From contig JAXGPP010000032.1 of assembly GCA_040766885.1 (NCBI GenBank), forward strand, positions 1 through 64,000: a stretch of 64,000 nt of DNA. The letters run 5' to 3'. The notes under the pieces are model-generated. The model had not been told where the DNA came from. It saw nothing but the letters and a program-made list of their open reading frames with translations, and made no database searches. This DNA comes from JAXGPP01 sp040766885 (GTDB lineage Bacteria > Planctomycetota > Planctomycetia > Pirellulales > Thermoguttaceae). Shown piece after piece: positions 35,232 through 43,115 of the stretch (positions within the stretch are counted from its first letter, which is position 1; each line of letters opens with the position of its first letter). The translations under genes and the position numbers were made by a program.

Positions 35232-36446
35232 TCAATACTTCCGCGGGCTGGTCCTGGCCTGGACGCGCAGCGGCAAGCCGTGGATCCGCAGGAAGCCTTC
35301 GGCGTCGGTCTGGTTATAGCTGCCGCCGCCTTCCATGGTGGCAATTCCTTCGTCGTACAGGCTGTTGGGGCTCGAACGGCGATCGACCATCATGTTGCCC
35401 TTGTAGAGGTTCAGGCTCACCTCGCCGCTGACCGGTTGCTGGGCCTGGCGGATGAAGGCCATCAGGGCGTCCATCTTGGCCGCGTACCAGAAGCCGTAGT
35501 AGACCATCTCGGCCACCTCCGGCGCCAGCCGATCGCGCAGGTGCACCAGGTCGCGGTCGAGCGTGAGCTGTTCGAGCACCCGGTGCGCTTCGTAGAGCAG
35601 CGTCATGCCGGGCGACTCGTAGACGCCGCGGCTCTTCATGCCCACGAAGCGGTTCTCGACCATGTCCACCCGGCCTACGCCGTTGCGACCGCCGATCGCG
35701 TTGAGCACCTTGACGATGTCGTACGGCAGCATCTTGTTGCCGTTCACCGCGACCGGCACCCCCGACTCGAAGCCGATCGTAACCTGCTCGATCTTGTCCG
35801 GTGCCTGCTGCGGCGAGACCGTCATGCCGAACTCGACCAGTTCCACGCCGTTGACGGTCAGATCCTCAAGCTTGCCCGCCTCGTAGCTGATGTGCAGGCA
35901 GTTTTCGTCCGAACTGTACGGCTTCTGCACCGAGGCCTTGACCGGGATGTTCCGCTGGCGGCAATACTCGATCATCTCGGTGCGGCCGGGAAACTGGTTG
36001 CGGTACGATTCCATCCGCCAGGGGGCGATGACGCGGATCTCCGGCGCCAGCGCCTCGGCCGCCAACTGGAAGCGGCACTGGTCGTTTCCCTTGCCCGTGG
36101 CGCCGTGGGCGTAGGCGTCGGCGCCGACCTCGCGGGCCACCTGCAGGCATTTTTTCGAGATCAGCGGCCGGGCGATCGATGTTCCCAGCAGATAGATCGC
36201 CTCGTACTTGGCCTGCCATTGGAGCACCGGGAAGGCGAAGTCCCGGCACAGTTCCTCTTTGGCGTCGACAATCCGCGCCGAGCGGGCCCCGATGTTCTTG
36301 GCCTTGTCGAGTATCGCCTGCTGATCCTCGCAGGGCTGCCCCAGATCGACGTAAACCGCATGCACGTCATACCCCTGCTCCATGAGCCAGCCGAGGATGA
36401 CGGAAGTGTCTAAACCACCCGAATAAGCAAGTACGCAGCTAGGCAT
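35232..36446 (-). CDS. argG: argininosuccinate synthase
   Basis: 404 residues, full length. The PP-loop AYSGGLDTSVIL is at residues 7-18, followed by VYVDLGQP, TSIARPLISK, HGATGKGNDQ and the SSDENCLHISYEAG substrate region; GRVDMVENRFVGMKSRGVYE and TLDRD close the fold. It condenses citrulline and aspartate with ATP in arginine synthesis. The frame is open upstream to 37355 on this strand but the enzyme clearly begins at MPSCVLAYSGG. It is divergent from the DUF1559 gene. argH is not adjacent. Confidence 0.97.
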   Translation of the reverse strand: MPSCVLAYSGGLDTSVILGWLMEQGYDVHAVYVDLGQPCEDQQAILDKAKNIGARSARIVDAKEELCRDFAFPVLQWQAKYEAIYLLGTSIARPLISKKCLQVAREVGADAYAHGATGKGNDQCRFQLAAEALAPEIRVIAPWRMESYRNQFPGRTEMIEYCRQRNIPVKASVQKPYSSDENCLHISYEAGKLEDLTVNGVELVEFGMTVSPQQAPDKIEQVTIGFESGVPVAVNGNKMLPYDIVKVLNAIGGRNGVGRVDMVENRFVGMKSRGVYESPGMTLLYEAHRVLEQLTLDRDLVHLRDRLAPEVAEMVYYGFWYAAKMDALMAFIRQAQQPVSGEVSLNLYKGNMMVDRRSSPNSLYDEGIATMEGGGSYNQTDAEGFLRIHGLPLRVQARTSPRKY

Positions 36447-36761
36447 GAGCGTTGAGTCCGTCGGGGAGGAAGCGGTCAAATGGCGGCGTGGGGCGCCGTC
36501 CGCGAACCGTGTATTTTGGCCAGATCGAGCGGCGCATGGCAAGGGGCTGCGCGGCACGCTCAGGAGAGAGCCCGCCCCGGAATTGTTCGCCGGGAAGGAC
36601 CGAAACCGTGCGGCGGGGGCCGCTCTGGAGGGGGCTAGCCGGGTGAGGCGCCCCTCGGGCAACGGATTTGCGCCCGCCTGGCCTGAAGGTTCAGGGACGG
36701 TGGTGTAGAATTGCCTGCAGGTACCGACTTCCAGAATCTCACCGGAAGAACAGATTTTTCG

Positions 36762-37877
36762 ATGGCCTTTGAGCAGCATGTCGAGAGGCGCCACGGTGCA
36801 CGACCGGCCGGGTTCACCCTGGTCGAGTTGCTGGTCGTGATCGCCATCATCGGCATCCTCATCGCCCTGCTTCTCCCCGCCGTGCAGGCGGCCCGAGAGG
36901 CGGCCCGCCGCAGCCAGTGCGGCAACAACCTTCGCCAGGCGGGCATCGCGATTCACCAGTACCACGACGTGCACCGCGTATTTCCCTTCCGCCAGGGCGG
37001 AACCGATCTGCCGGGTGTGGCCGACGTGTGGCAGCACAACGGCGCGCGGCTCAGCGGTTGGGTCCTCTTGAGTCCCTACCTCGAACAGAACGTTCTCCGC
37101 GACTACATCACCACGCCGCAGAACGTGGGCGGCCGAACGGTTCCACCTTGGGGCCCGCGCCCCTGGACGGTGACCGACTCGGGCCAGTTCTACCGCGCGT
37201 GGATCGCCCAATTGCCGACGCTCATATGCCCGTCCGACGGTCGCGCCGGCATCAAGGGTACTGGAGAGACCGGCCGCACCAATCTCGTCTTTTCGATCGG
37301 CGACCGGATTGAAGGCAGCCATTCGACCGCCGATCCGCGCGGGCTGTTCGGCCATTATTCACGGGTAGGCATCGCCCACGTGCGCGACGGCACAAGCAAC
37401 ACGGTCGCGTTGTCCGAGCGCGTGGTCGGCGTCGGCCGCGGCAACAACATCCTCGGCGGCATCGCCATGGGAATCGGCACGACCAAGCGGCCGTCGGCCT
37501 GCCTCGACCTCGCCGATTCCGGCGGACGAGAGTACGTGACCGGAACCGCCACGTCGAGCTTTGGCGGCACCCGGTGGCACGACGGGGCCGTGGGCTACAC
37601 CGGTTTCAACACCGTCTTGCCCCCCAACTCACCATCGTGCAACATGAACCCCAGTTGGGACGCTGACTGGGGCATCTACACCGCCACCAGTTTTCACCCC
37701 GGTGGCGTGAACGTCGCTCTGGCCGACGGCTCCGTCCGTTTCGTCAGCCAGACGATCGACGCCGGCGACCCCTCGGTCCGCGAGCCCGCCGGCGGTCTCG
37801 TCAGCGGCCCCAGCCTCTGGGGCGTCTGGGGCGCCCTCGGCTCCAAGTCCGGCGGCGAACCCGCCCGCGAATACTAA
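36762..37877 (+). CDS. DUF1559 prepilin-like protein
   Basis: 371 residues. A short basic lead ends in the type IV prepilin-type cleavage and methylation motif GFTLVELLVVIAIIGILIALLLPAVQAAREAARRSQC, with Glu at +5 after Gly. The DUF1559 domain (PF07596) follows: NLRQAGIAIHQYHDVHRVFPF, HVRDGTSNTVALSE, and a final GGVNVALADGSVRFVS. Planctomycete genomes hold many such genes; the proteins are probably processed by a prepilin peptidase and carried by a type II secretion-like system, but the exact role is unknown. ATG at 36762 is chosen because it leaves a lead of normal length. Confidence 0.93.
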   Translation: MAFEQHVERRHGARPAGFTLVELLVVIAIIGILIALLLPAVQAAREAARRSQCGNNLRQAGIAIHQYHDVHRVFPFRQGGTDLPGVADVWQHNGARLSGWVLLSPYLEQNVLRDYITTPQNVGGRTVPPWGPRPWTVTDSGQFYRAWIAQLPTLICPSDGRAGIKGTGETGRTNLVFSIGDRIEGSHSTADPRGLFGHYSRVGIAHVRDGTSNTVALSERVVGVGRGNNILGGIAMGIGTTKRPSACLDLADSGGREYVTGTATSSFGGTRWHDGAVGYTGFNTVLPPNSPSCNMNPSWDADWGIYTATSFHPGGVNVALADGSVRFVSQTIDAGDPSVREPAGGLVSGPSLWGVWGALGSKSGGEPAREY

Positions 37878-37909
37878 ACGCCCGAGTCTGAATCTCCCCG
37901 CCTTCCCCG

Positions 37910-37962
37910 TGGCAGGACCATCCTGCCCCGATTCCCGTGGCAGGCCCGTCCCGGCCCTGATC
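37910..37962. repeat. GTGGCAGG palindromic repeat, copies 2 and 3
   Basis: Two diverged tandem units, GTGGCAGGACCATCCTG plus CCCCGAT (37910-37933) and GTGGCAGGCCCGTCCCGG plus CCCTGAT (37938-37962). They match the copy after the kinase gene at 22381. Confidence 0.5.
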
Positions 37963-37998
37963 TTTCCCTCATTCCCTCGGCTTTGGGCAATGCCCAAC

Positions 37999-38099
37999 CC
38001 CCACGTACTCCTCACGCTCCGCCGTGAGGTTTCTTCGCCTCCGGTTCCCCACGTACTCCTCACGCTCCGCCGTGAGGTTCCTTCGTCTCCGGTTCCCCA
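37999..38099. repeat. CTCACGCTCCGCCGTGAG repeat, two tandem copies
   Basis: The ~48-base unit CCCACGTACTC-CTCACGCTCCGCCGTGAG-GTT(T/C)CTTCG-CTCCGGTTCC appears twice in a row. The core CTCACG/CGTGAG is a perfect inverted repeat. A partial third copy lies at 38195-38231. Confidence 0.65.
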
Positions 38100-38194
38100 C
38101 GACCCTCACGTGGAGCGTGAAGCGCACGAACGCGGGTGAACGCGTCACGGGCCGCCGAGAAAGACGGGAAGGCCCTAGGGCGGGACTGCCACCC

Positions 38195-38279
38195 CCACGT
38201 ACTCCTCACGCTCCGCCGTGAGGTTTCTTTCCCTTGTTTCCACGCTCCGCGTGGGAACGATCCGGACGCTCCGCGTCCC
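38195..38279. repeat. third CTCACG repeat and related CACGCTCCGCGTG hairpins
   Basis: CCACGTACTCCTCACGCTCC continues into GCCGTGAGGTTTCTT, then CACGCTCCGCGTGGGAACG and GGACGCTCCGCGTCC follow. The last two are separate inverted repeats with the same CGCTCCGCG centre. Confidence 0.55.
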
Positions 38280-38322
38280 CCTGCCCTTCGGCCACCCGTC
38301 GCCCTCGACGTCGACTTCTTCC

Positions 38323-38413
38323 GGTCGCGTAGCGACCCCCTGATGGTAGCCGTGGGTTTCAACCCACGGAAACCGTGCCATCCAACCACGTTCTATCCAG
38401 TCGCGTAGCGACC
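38323..38413. repeat. GGTCGCGTAGCGACC and CCGTGGGTTTCAACCCACGG palindromes
   Basis: Palindrome GGTCGCGTAGCGACC (38323-38337), palindrome CCGTGGGTTTCAACCCACGG (38350-38369), and again GTCGCGTAGCGACC (38400-38413), with GATGGTAGC or GATGATGGC after the GTCGC units. A further unit is at 41931-41954. Confidence 0.65.
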
Positions 38414-38694
38414 GGATGATGGCGGCCGATCCAGACCGTTTACTCTCCAACGCATCGGGCGAAGGCAACACCAACACACTGTACTGCAACTTTCCCCGCT
38501 CGTGAATAATCCGGGCACACTTTCCCTCGCAGGCGATTCTCTTGGTAGCCTCTTCACCCCACATCCCTCTTGCCCGCAGCTTCCTCGCATCCCCCCAAGT
38601 CCCGTTCACGGGACTTCCGCCGCGCCAGCGGCTCCTCGGCCCGGCATTCATGCCGGGTGCCGCCGCCCCGATTCGCACTCTTCAATCCCCACTT

Positions 38695-39471
38695 TCACGG
38701 GAAGACCCTATACGGTTGAAGGACCTCATCGCGGTTGAAACGCTCTGCGCCTGATACCGTGAAGAACTTGCGCAACTCGGAGAACGGCAACTGGCTCGAC
38801 AGCACCCAAGCCTTGCCATCGGCGAACAACACGGCATAACCGTTCGCCCGCGCCAAGAGCCGGCTTTCCTCGTCCGATGCCAGTAGCTGTTCCACGCTCA
38901 AATCACCCGGCTCCATCCAATGCGTGTCCGATTGCTCAACGCGCACAATCAGGATCAAGTCCCCCGGCAATTCGGTGAGGCGTCGCGTTCGGCCAGCGTC
39001 AAACGCCGTATCAGGGCCGGTAATCGCTTTGTAATAGGCTCGGTAGCGACCGTCGCCCGGAACCAGGCACCCCTCTCGATGAGCATATTCAAACAAGCGG
39101 TCGCCGAGCCCTTGCAGTCGTAGATTCGTTGGATCGTGCCAGGCCTTGTGCCGATCGTAGTCGCTTGATTGGGGGCCGGCCGTCAACGAATCGGAAATAT
39201 AGCCGAGCTGAACTTCGATCTGATACACTTCAGTCCGCCACGACGACAACTCCTCGCCTTCTTCATTCGCAGTCGCCGCCGATGGCAGAGAACCGTACTG
39301 TTCGTCGTAGTGTCGCAACGCCTGATAGATATTGCGGAGGTTGGCGTATGCGGCGTAAGGACGCCTGCTCGGCAAGCCTCCCAGCCAGACGACACACAGA
39401 GCCGATGCCGCTGCAAACGCAATAAACACAACAACTCCAATGGCGACGCGCTTCGGGTGTGCACAAGACAT
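38695..39471 (-). CDS. membrane-anchored protein with DUF1559-like domain
   Basis: 258 residues. One N-terminal membrane helix (VAIGVVVFIAFAAASALCVVWL, residues ~9-30) is followed by NLRNIYQALRHYDEQYGSLPSA, which has the helix-and-loop pattern of DUF1559 and GspG-like proteins, then an outside domain with ITGPDTAF, PGDLILIVRVEQSDTHWMEPGDL and a final GYAVLFADGKAWVLS, the same order as in DUF1559 proteins. The GFTLVE prepilin motif is absent, so it would stay anchored in the membrane. Base composition is clearly less GC-rich than the flanking housekeeping genes. Function unknown. Confidence 0.65.
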   Translation of the reverse strand: MSCAHPKRVAIGVVVFIAFAAASALCVVWLGGLPSRRPYAAYANLRNIYQALRHYDEQYGSLPSAATANEEGEELSSWRTEVYQIEVQLGYISDSLTAGPQSSDYDRHKAWHDPTNLRLQGLGDRLFEYAHREGCLVPGDGRYRAYYKAITGPDTAFDAGRTRRLTELPGDLILIVRVEQSDTHWMEPGDLSVEQLLASDEESRLLARANGYAVLFADGKAWVLSSQLPFSELRKFFTVSGAERFNRDEVLQPYRVFP

Positions 39472-39638
39472 CGGCCTTTCACCTCGTTGTCACCACGACA
39501 CAGCCTCCGCCCACCCGCGGTTGCAGCCAAGTACCAGTGGCGAATCAAGGGACGTGAACTTTCTGCGGGTCTCGACTCCGGCCTCGAAAGCCGCCCCCGA
39601 GCGGCGTTCGTTCATAGCCAGGGCGTACTTCCTGCGCA

Positions 39639-40184
39639 TCACTGTGATTCCGCCTTCTGGCCCGATGTCCCGTTCTCCGACTCGTCGGATAGGACCTCAA
39701 TCTGGTACGTCCCAGCGATCAGATCAATGGGCTCATTCCTCTTCTCACCGCATACAATCCACGTCAGCTTGGTGCCGGCGTTTTCCGCACTTCGTACCGC
39801 AAAAGCAACTATGCTGTCCGCACGGATAAGCACCCGCTCGTCTTCGCCGTAAACAAGAACCTCCATAATACGCACGTTGCGGTCTTTCGAGCTGAGTACA
39901 ACAATACCCCTATATTCCTTGCCATCAACTGTCCGTGCAATTGCCTTGGTTCTCGTTCCTGGATGCTGCCCTTGCACCGTGTCAAGAAGCGGACCCTCAA
40001 CCGAGACGTACGCAGACTCGGCGCGACCCGCTGTAACCCAGGCGTCCCAGTTGAAGGTCACCACGACCAGAGGCTCGGGTGGAGCGTCGCTATTCCGCGT
40101 GCACCCGGACATGCCGAGCAGATAACCGATAAACAGCATCTGGAGAGCCCTGTCCCGCCAGAACCCGCGTGATTCTTGTGGCAC
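39639..40184 (-). CDS. putative lipoprotein of unknown function
   Basis: 181 residues. The N terminus RALQMLFIGYLLGMSGC looks like a lipoprotein signal, with the lipid-bearing Cys28 after MSG (a weak lipobox because of Met at -3). The mature part is a ~150-residue, beta-rich soluble domain with no family I recognise. The start is GTG at 40184; an internal ATG at 40139 would leave a very short signal. It sits in the same lower-GC block and on the same strand as its two neighbours. Confidence 0.5.
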   Translation of the reverse strand: MPQESRGFWRDRALQMLFIGYLLGMSGCTRNSDAPPEPLVVVTFNWDAWVTAGRAESAYVSVEGPLLDTVQGQHPGTRTKAIARTVDGKEYRGIVVLSSKDRNVRIMEVLVYGEDERVLIRADSIVAFAVRSAENAGTKLTWIVCGEKRNEPIDLIAGTYQIEVLSDESENGTSGQKAESQ

Positions 40185-40350
40185 TCATAGGCGTGGCTCC
40201 GGACCTATTCGAAGCATGAAGCTTGAGACAAGAAATGTCAGGAACGTTTAATGCATCACTACCCTTTCCAAGGCACCAGCCGGAAACGGCCTCCGTCACC
40301 TCTTCCGCGCCAATGCTTCCGACGTCCCAAGGCGTTTTCTCGTTCTCTTC

Positions 40351-41691
40351 TCAGCGGCCTACTTGCAGTGATGGCATAGCCTTCTTGAGTCGCTCGATTC
40401 CAGCTTCCGAGACATGCGAGCCTTCTAGCCTGACGTCCCGAAGCTGCGTTCCGATGAGATGAACGAGCTGTTCGTCGGTAACAAGAGTGCCGTTCAACAC
40501 GATCATCCTGATTTCAGGCAACTCTCGGATGTATCTCAATCCGCTCCCTGTGATCTGAGTCCCACTCAGATTAAGAAACTGAAGCGATCGGGCGCCACTG
40601 AGGCCTTCGAGGGCTCTGTCAGTAACGCCCGTCTCGCTAAGACTTACCCAGCGAAGCTTTGGGAGCTTCGCCAGGAATTTCAGACCGCTTCCGTCGATCC
40701 CGCGATTGTCGGCAAGACTCAGCGTCTCGAGGTTAGTCAATGCTCCCAATTGCTGCAGGTCTGCATCGATGATATTGGCATCCTTTAGCCATAGTTCCTT
40801 CAGTTGAGTCACCCGGCCGATATCGGCGATTGCCATCCGTGCGGAACGACAGCGATTCAAATGCAAGGCCTCCAGCTCAGGCATTGCAGCCAAGTGCTCC
40901 AACCCCTCCCGCACGCCCGTATCACTTAGGTTCAAATCTTTTACACTCGTCCCGCGAAGGTACTTCAGGCCGGTGCCAGTTATCGGCGTACGTACAACGC
41001 GTAGTAACTCAAGAGATGGCAAGCCTTTCACTGCAGCCAGAGCTTCATCCGAGATGCGCATATCAGTCAAGATAAGGGACTTAAGAGAGGGCAGCGATGG
41101 CAAATACAACAAGCCCCTACCGTCTACAGTCTCGTCCAGCCACAGCTCTTCCAGCGATTTTAACGATGCCAGATGCCGAACGCCCGGTCCCTTAATCTCA
41201 GCCCCCGATAACCAAAGGCGGCGAAGCTCCGGCACGAAACGAAGCTCAGCCAATCCCTGGTCGCTAATGGCAGAGCCAGACAAATCGAGTTCCGTTAGCT
41301 GCGGAACGTACCGCAAGTTGGCTAGCCCCCTGTCCGTCACCTTTCCTTCGCTATCCAACTTCGTGAGTTCAGGCATTGTGCGCAGTAGTTCCATTCGCGA
41401 ATCGTCAGCCGTTCCTCCCAAGCTGACCCGCTCCACCGTGACGAATTGACTCTTGCCTAAGAATTGCTCACACCTGTTGAAAAGGCTTGTCTCGTCTGTC
41501 TTGGCAATCCCGACATGGCCGCCAGCTTCCTGAATCGCGCGTATCGCCTCTTGCTTTGCTGCCGCAGCGCGTACGCGGTTGGCATACCAGCCTAAGGCCA
41601 GGCTGACAACCAGCGTCAGCAAGAGAAGACTGCGGATTCCGAACTGCGACCAACGTCTCACGATGGCAAGTCTTCGAGGCATGATAGACAT
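40351..41691 (-). CDS. membrane-anchored leucine-rich repeat protein
   Basis: 446 residues from the ATG with GAGGGG ~10 bases upstream. The N terminus has QFGIRSLLLLTLVVSLALGW, one membrane helix with the FG-x-R-x-LL motif, a short Ala-rich coil and then ~12 LRRs of ~24 residues (LTELDLSGSAISDQGLAEL and similar) to the C terminus. LRRs of this type mediate protein contacts; the partner is unknown. The frame runs upstream without a stop into a transposase remnant (VTQRGNRREETFFEG), so a chimeric N terminus starting at 41760 is possible but not favoured. Composition is lower in GC than the flanks. Confidence 0.75.
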   Translation of the reverse strand: MSIMPRRLAIVRRWSQFGIRSLLLLTLVVSLALGWYANRVRAAAAKQEAIRAIQEAGGHVGIAKTDETSLFNRCEQFLGKSQFVTVERVSLGGTADDSRMELLRTMPELTKLDSEGKVTDRGLANLRYVPQLTELDLSGSAISDQGLAELRFVPELRRLWLSGAEIKGPGVRHLASLKSLEELWLDETVDGRGLLYLPSLPSLKSLILTDMRISDEALAAVKGLPSLELLRVVRTPITGTGLKYLRGTSVKDLNLSDTGVREGLEHLAAMPELEALHLNRCRSARMAIADIGRVTQLKELWLKDANIIDADLQQLGALTNLETLSLADNRGIDGSGLKFLAKLPKLRWVSLSETGVTDRALEGLSGARSLQFLNLSGTQITGSGLRYIRELPEIRMIVLNGTLVTDEQLVHLIGTQLRDVRLEGSHVSEAGIERLKKAMPSLQVGR

Positions 41692-41700
41692 CGGCAAAGC

Positions 41701-41775
41701 GCCCCCCTCAAAGAACGTCTCCTCCCGCCGGTTGCCGCGCTGCGTCACGTGCTGCCACATGCCCGCGATCGCAAC
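41701..41775 (-). pseudogene. REP-associated tyrosine transposase (RAYT), N-terminal remnant A
   Basis: The minus strand encodes IAGMWQHVTQRGNRREETFFEGG, the first conserved block of RAYT/IS200-like transposases (HxVTQRGNRRQxxFF). The His-x-His catalytic centre and Tyr are missing because the sequence stops right after FFEG. About 135 bases upstream also match remnant B at 44435-44646. Confidence 0.7.
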
Positions 41776-41910
41776 TCGTCAGTTACGCCCTGCGTCCAAC
41801 CTAAGAAAAACTCCCGGTTTGTCAATACTGGTGCTATCAGCCCCAACTACCTTCCCGCTGCCTGCCCATTTCTGGCTTCAATGCCCATTCGGCGCAAGCG
41901 ACGTTGCCCG
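41704..41910. repeat. dispersed ~210-bp repeat, copy A
   Basis: Shares long identical blocks with 44435-44646, for example GGTTGCCGCGCT, ATGCCCGCGATCGCAAC, TCCAACCTAA, TCAATACT and CCCATTC-GCGCAAG-GAC-TTGCCCG, with both copies in the same orientation. It covers the 5' end and upstream DNA of a RAYT gene. Confidence 0.7.
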
Positions 41911-41994
41911 AAGACATGGAACGGCTGCGCGGTCGCGCAGCGACCAGATGGCGGAGGATCGACCCGGCCGTGCTGCCCCGCAAATCGCACCAGG

Positions 41995-43062
41995 TCACCG
42001 CGCGGGGGCGAGTTTCGGCAGCTCGTCGGCGGTGATGACGAGGTCGTGCGCATAGGTCTTCTTGACCCACTCGGCCGGATTGGCCTTGCTCGGCCCCCAC
42101 CAGGGCAGGCAGTAGAGCCATTTGGGCCCCTGGCTGGCCATCGTGTCGGGATTCGGAATCGCCGCGCATTCGGCCAGTGCGAGCATCTTGTTCGGCGTGA
42201 CCTGGCGCATGATGTCGAACGCCTTCTGGTAGGTGTCTTCACTCGGCTCGCCCCAACCGAAATACGAGTTGGGATAGATGTCGATCCCCGAGATGTCCAC
42301 ATAGGCGTCGCCCGGGTAGAACCGCGTGCGGTATTCGATCTGCACCACGTCCTTGCCCTTGGCACTGGGATGCAACGCCGCGCTGTAGACCCAGATGAGA
42401 TTATGCAGCTTCCGCTCCTTGACGAGATAGTCGAACATCACCCGCCACATCTCCGCGGTGTTCTCCGGATGCTCCTTGTCGGTCCACCAGAACCAGCCGC
42501 CGTCGATCTCGTGGAACGGACGCCACAGGACCGGCACCCGGGCGTCGGCCAGGCGCTCGAGGTAATCGGCATGCTTCGCCAGATCGTCCATGAAGGCCTT
42601 GCGGTCCGGCGTGCCCTCCTTGGTGGCGGCGGCCATGTCGAACGGTCCGCTGGGCGGATTGTTGCCGTGCTTGCCGACCCAGGCCGTGCCGTCGGGCTTC
42701 ATTGGATGCTTCCAGTGGAACTGCATGGAGACGATCTGCCCGTTGCGCCAGACCTCCTCCGCGGTCTTCACGGCCGACTCGACCACCGGCGTGTAGGTCT
42801 TGCCCCAGGTCGGCGTGTTCCAACCGCTGAGGTCCACGGCCACGATCGCCGGGGCCTTGCCCGACTCCTGTCGGACCGCGTCGGCGTTCTTTACGCCGGA
42901 AATCCCGCTGACCACTTTCTTGCCGTACACCGATTCCAGGTAATCGAGCACCGCACGGGCCTCGGGAATCAATTCCTTATCCACCGGTTCGGCAGCCCGA
43001 GAGGCGACCGGAATCATCGGCATCGCGGCGACGGCAAAGCAGAGGCAGAGTCGAACGTTCAT
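41995..43062 (-). CDS. exported GH26-family glycoside hydrolase (mannanase-like)
   Basis: 355 residues from ATG with GAGGAC 6 bases upstream; a signal peptide ends near ASRAA. The GH26 barrel shows VVSGISG, GQIVSMQFHWKHP, the acid/base Glu185 in LWRPFHEIDGGWFWW and the nucleophile Glu298 in MLALAECAAIP, with YVDISGIDIYPN between. GH26 enzymes are mostly beta-1,4-mannanases, and some act on other beta-glucans, so mannan is the best guess at substrate. It follows an enolase-superfamily gene on the same strand with 53 bp between, so the two are likely co-transcribed. Confidence 0.88.
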   Translation of the reverse strand: MNVRLCLCFAVAAMPMIPVASRAAEPVDKELIPEARAVLDYLESVYGKKVVSGISGVKNADAVRQESGKAPAIVAVDLSGWNTPTWGKTYTPVVESAVKTAEEVWRNGQIVSMQFHWKHPMKPDGTAWVGKHGNNPPSGPFDMAAATKEGTPDRKAFMDDLAKHADYLERLADARVPVLWRPFHEIDGGWFWWTDKEHPENTAEMWRVMFDYLVKERKLHNLIWVYSAALHPSAKGKDVVQIEYRTRFYPGDAYVDISGIDIYPNSYFGWGEPSEDTYQKAFDIMRQVTPNKMLALAECAAIPNPDTMASQGPKWLYCLPWWGPSKANPAEWVKKTYAHDLVITADELPKLAPAR

Positions 43063-43115
43063 CGCAGTGTCCTCGTTGTTGAGTGAAGGCAGGAAGACAT
43101 GGTCTCGCAGGCCTG

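Larger units (their letters stand above)
37878..38694. other. gene-free repeat region after the DUF1559 gene
   Basis: 817 bases without a believable gene. The first ~540 bases are a patchwork of at least four palindromic repeat families (listed separately). The remaining ~280 bases up to the next gene show nothing recognisable. Short frames crossing the area are made of repeat sequence and lack ribosome sites. Confidence 0.55.
41692..41994. other. intergenic region with RAYT remnant and one GTCGC palindrome
   Basis: 303 bases between the LRR gene and the GH26 gene. Almost two thirds is the 5' part of a REP-associated tyrosine transposase and its upstream DNA (41704-41910). The rest contains GGTCGCGCAGCGACCAGATGGCGG at 41931-41954, a member of the palindrome family of 38.3 kb. 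No gene. Confidence 0.55.

Noticed and set aside
36447..37355. N-terminal extension of argininosuccinate synthase
   Set aside because: The enzyme starts normally at 36446; the upstream part is antisense to DUF1559 and has no similarity to the family.
37999..38231. CRISPR array
   Set aside because: There are only three units, two of them directly tandem with no equal-sized unique spacers, and the cores are palindromes of the REP type. No cas genes.
41749..43086. Open frame opposite the GH26 gene
   Set aside because: The GH26 frame has signal peptide, ribosome site and catalytic residues; the opposite frame has none of these.
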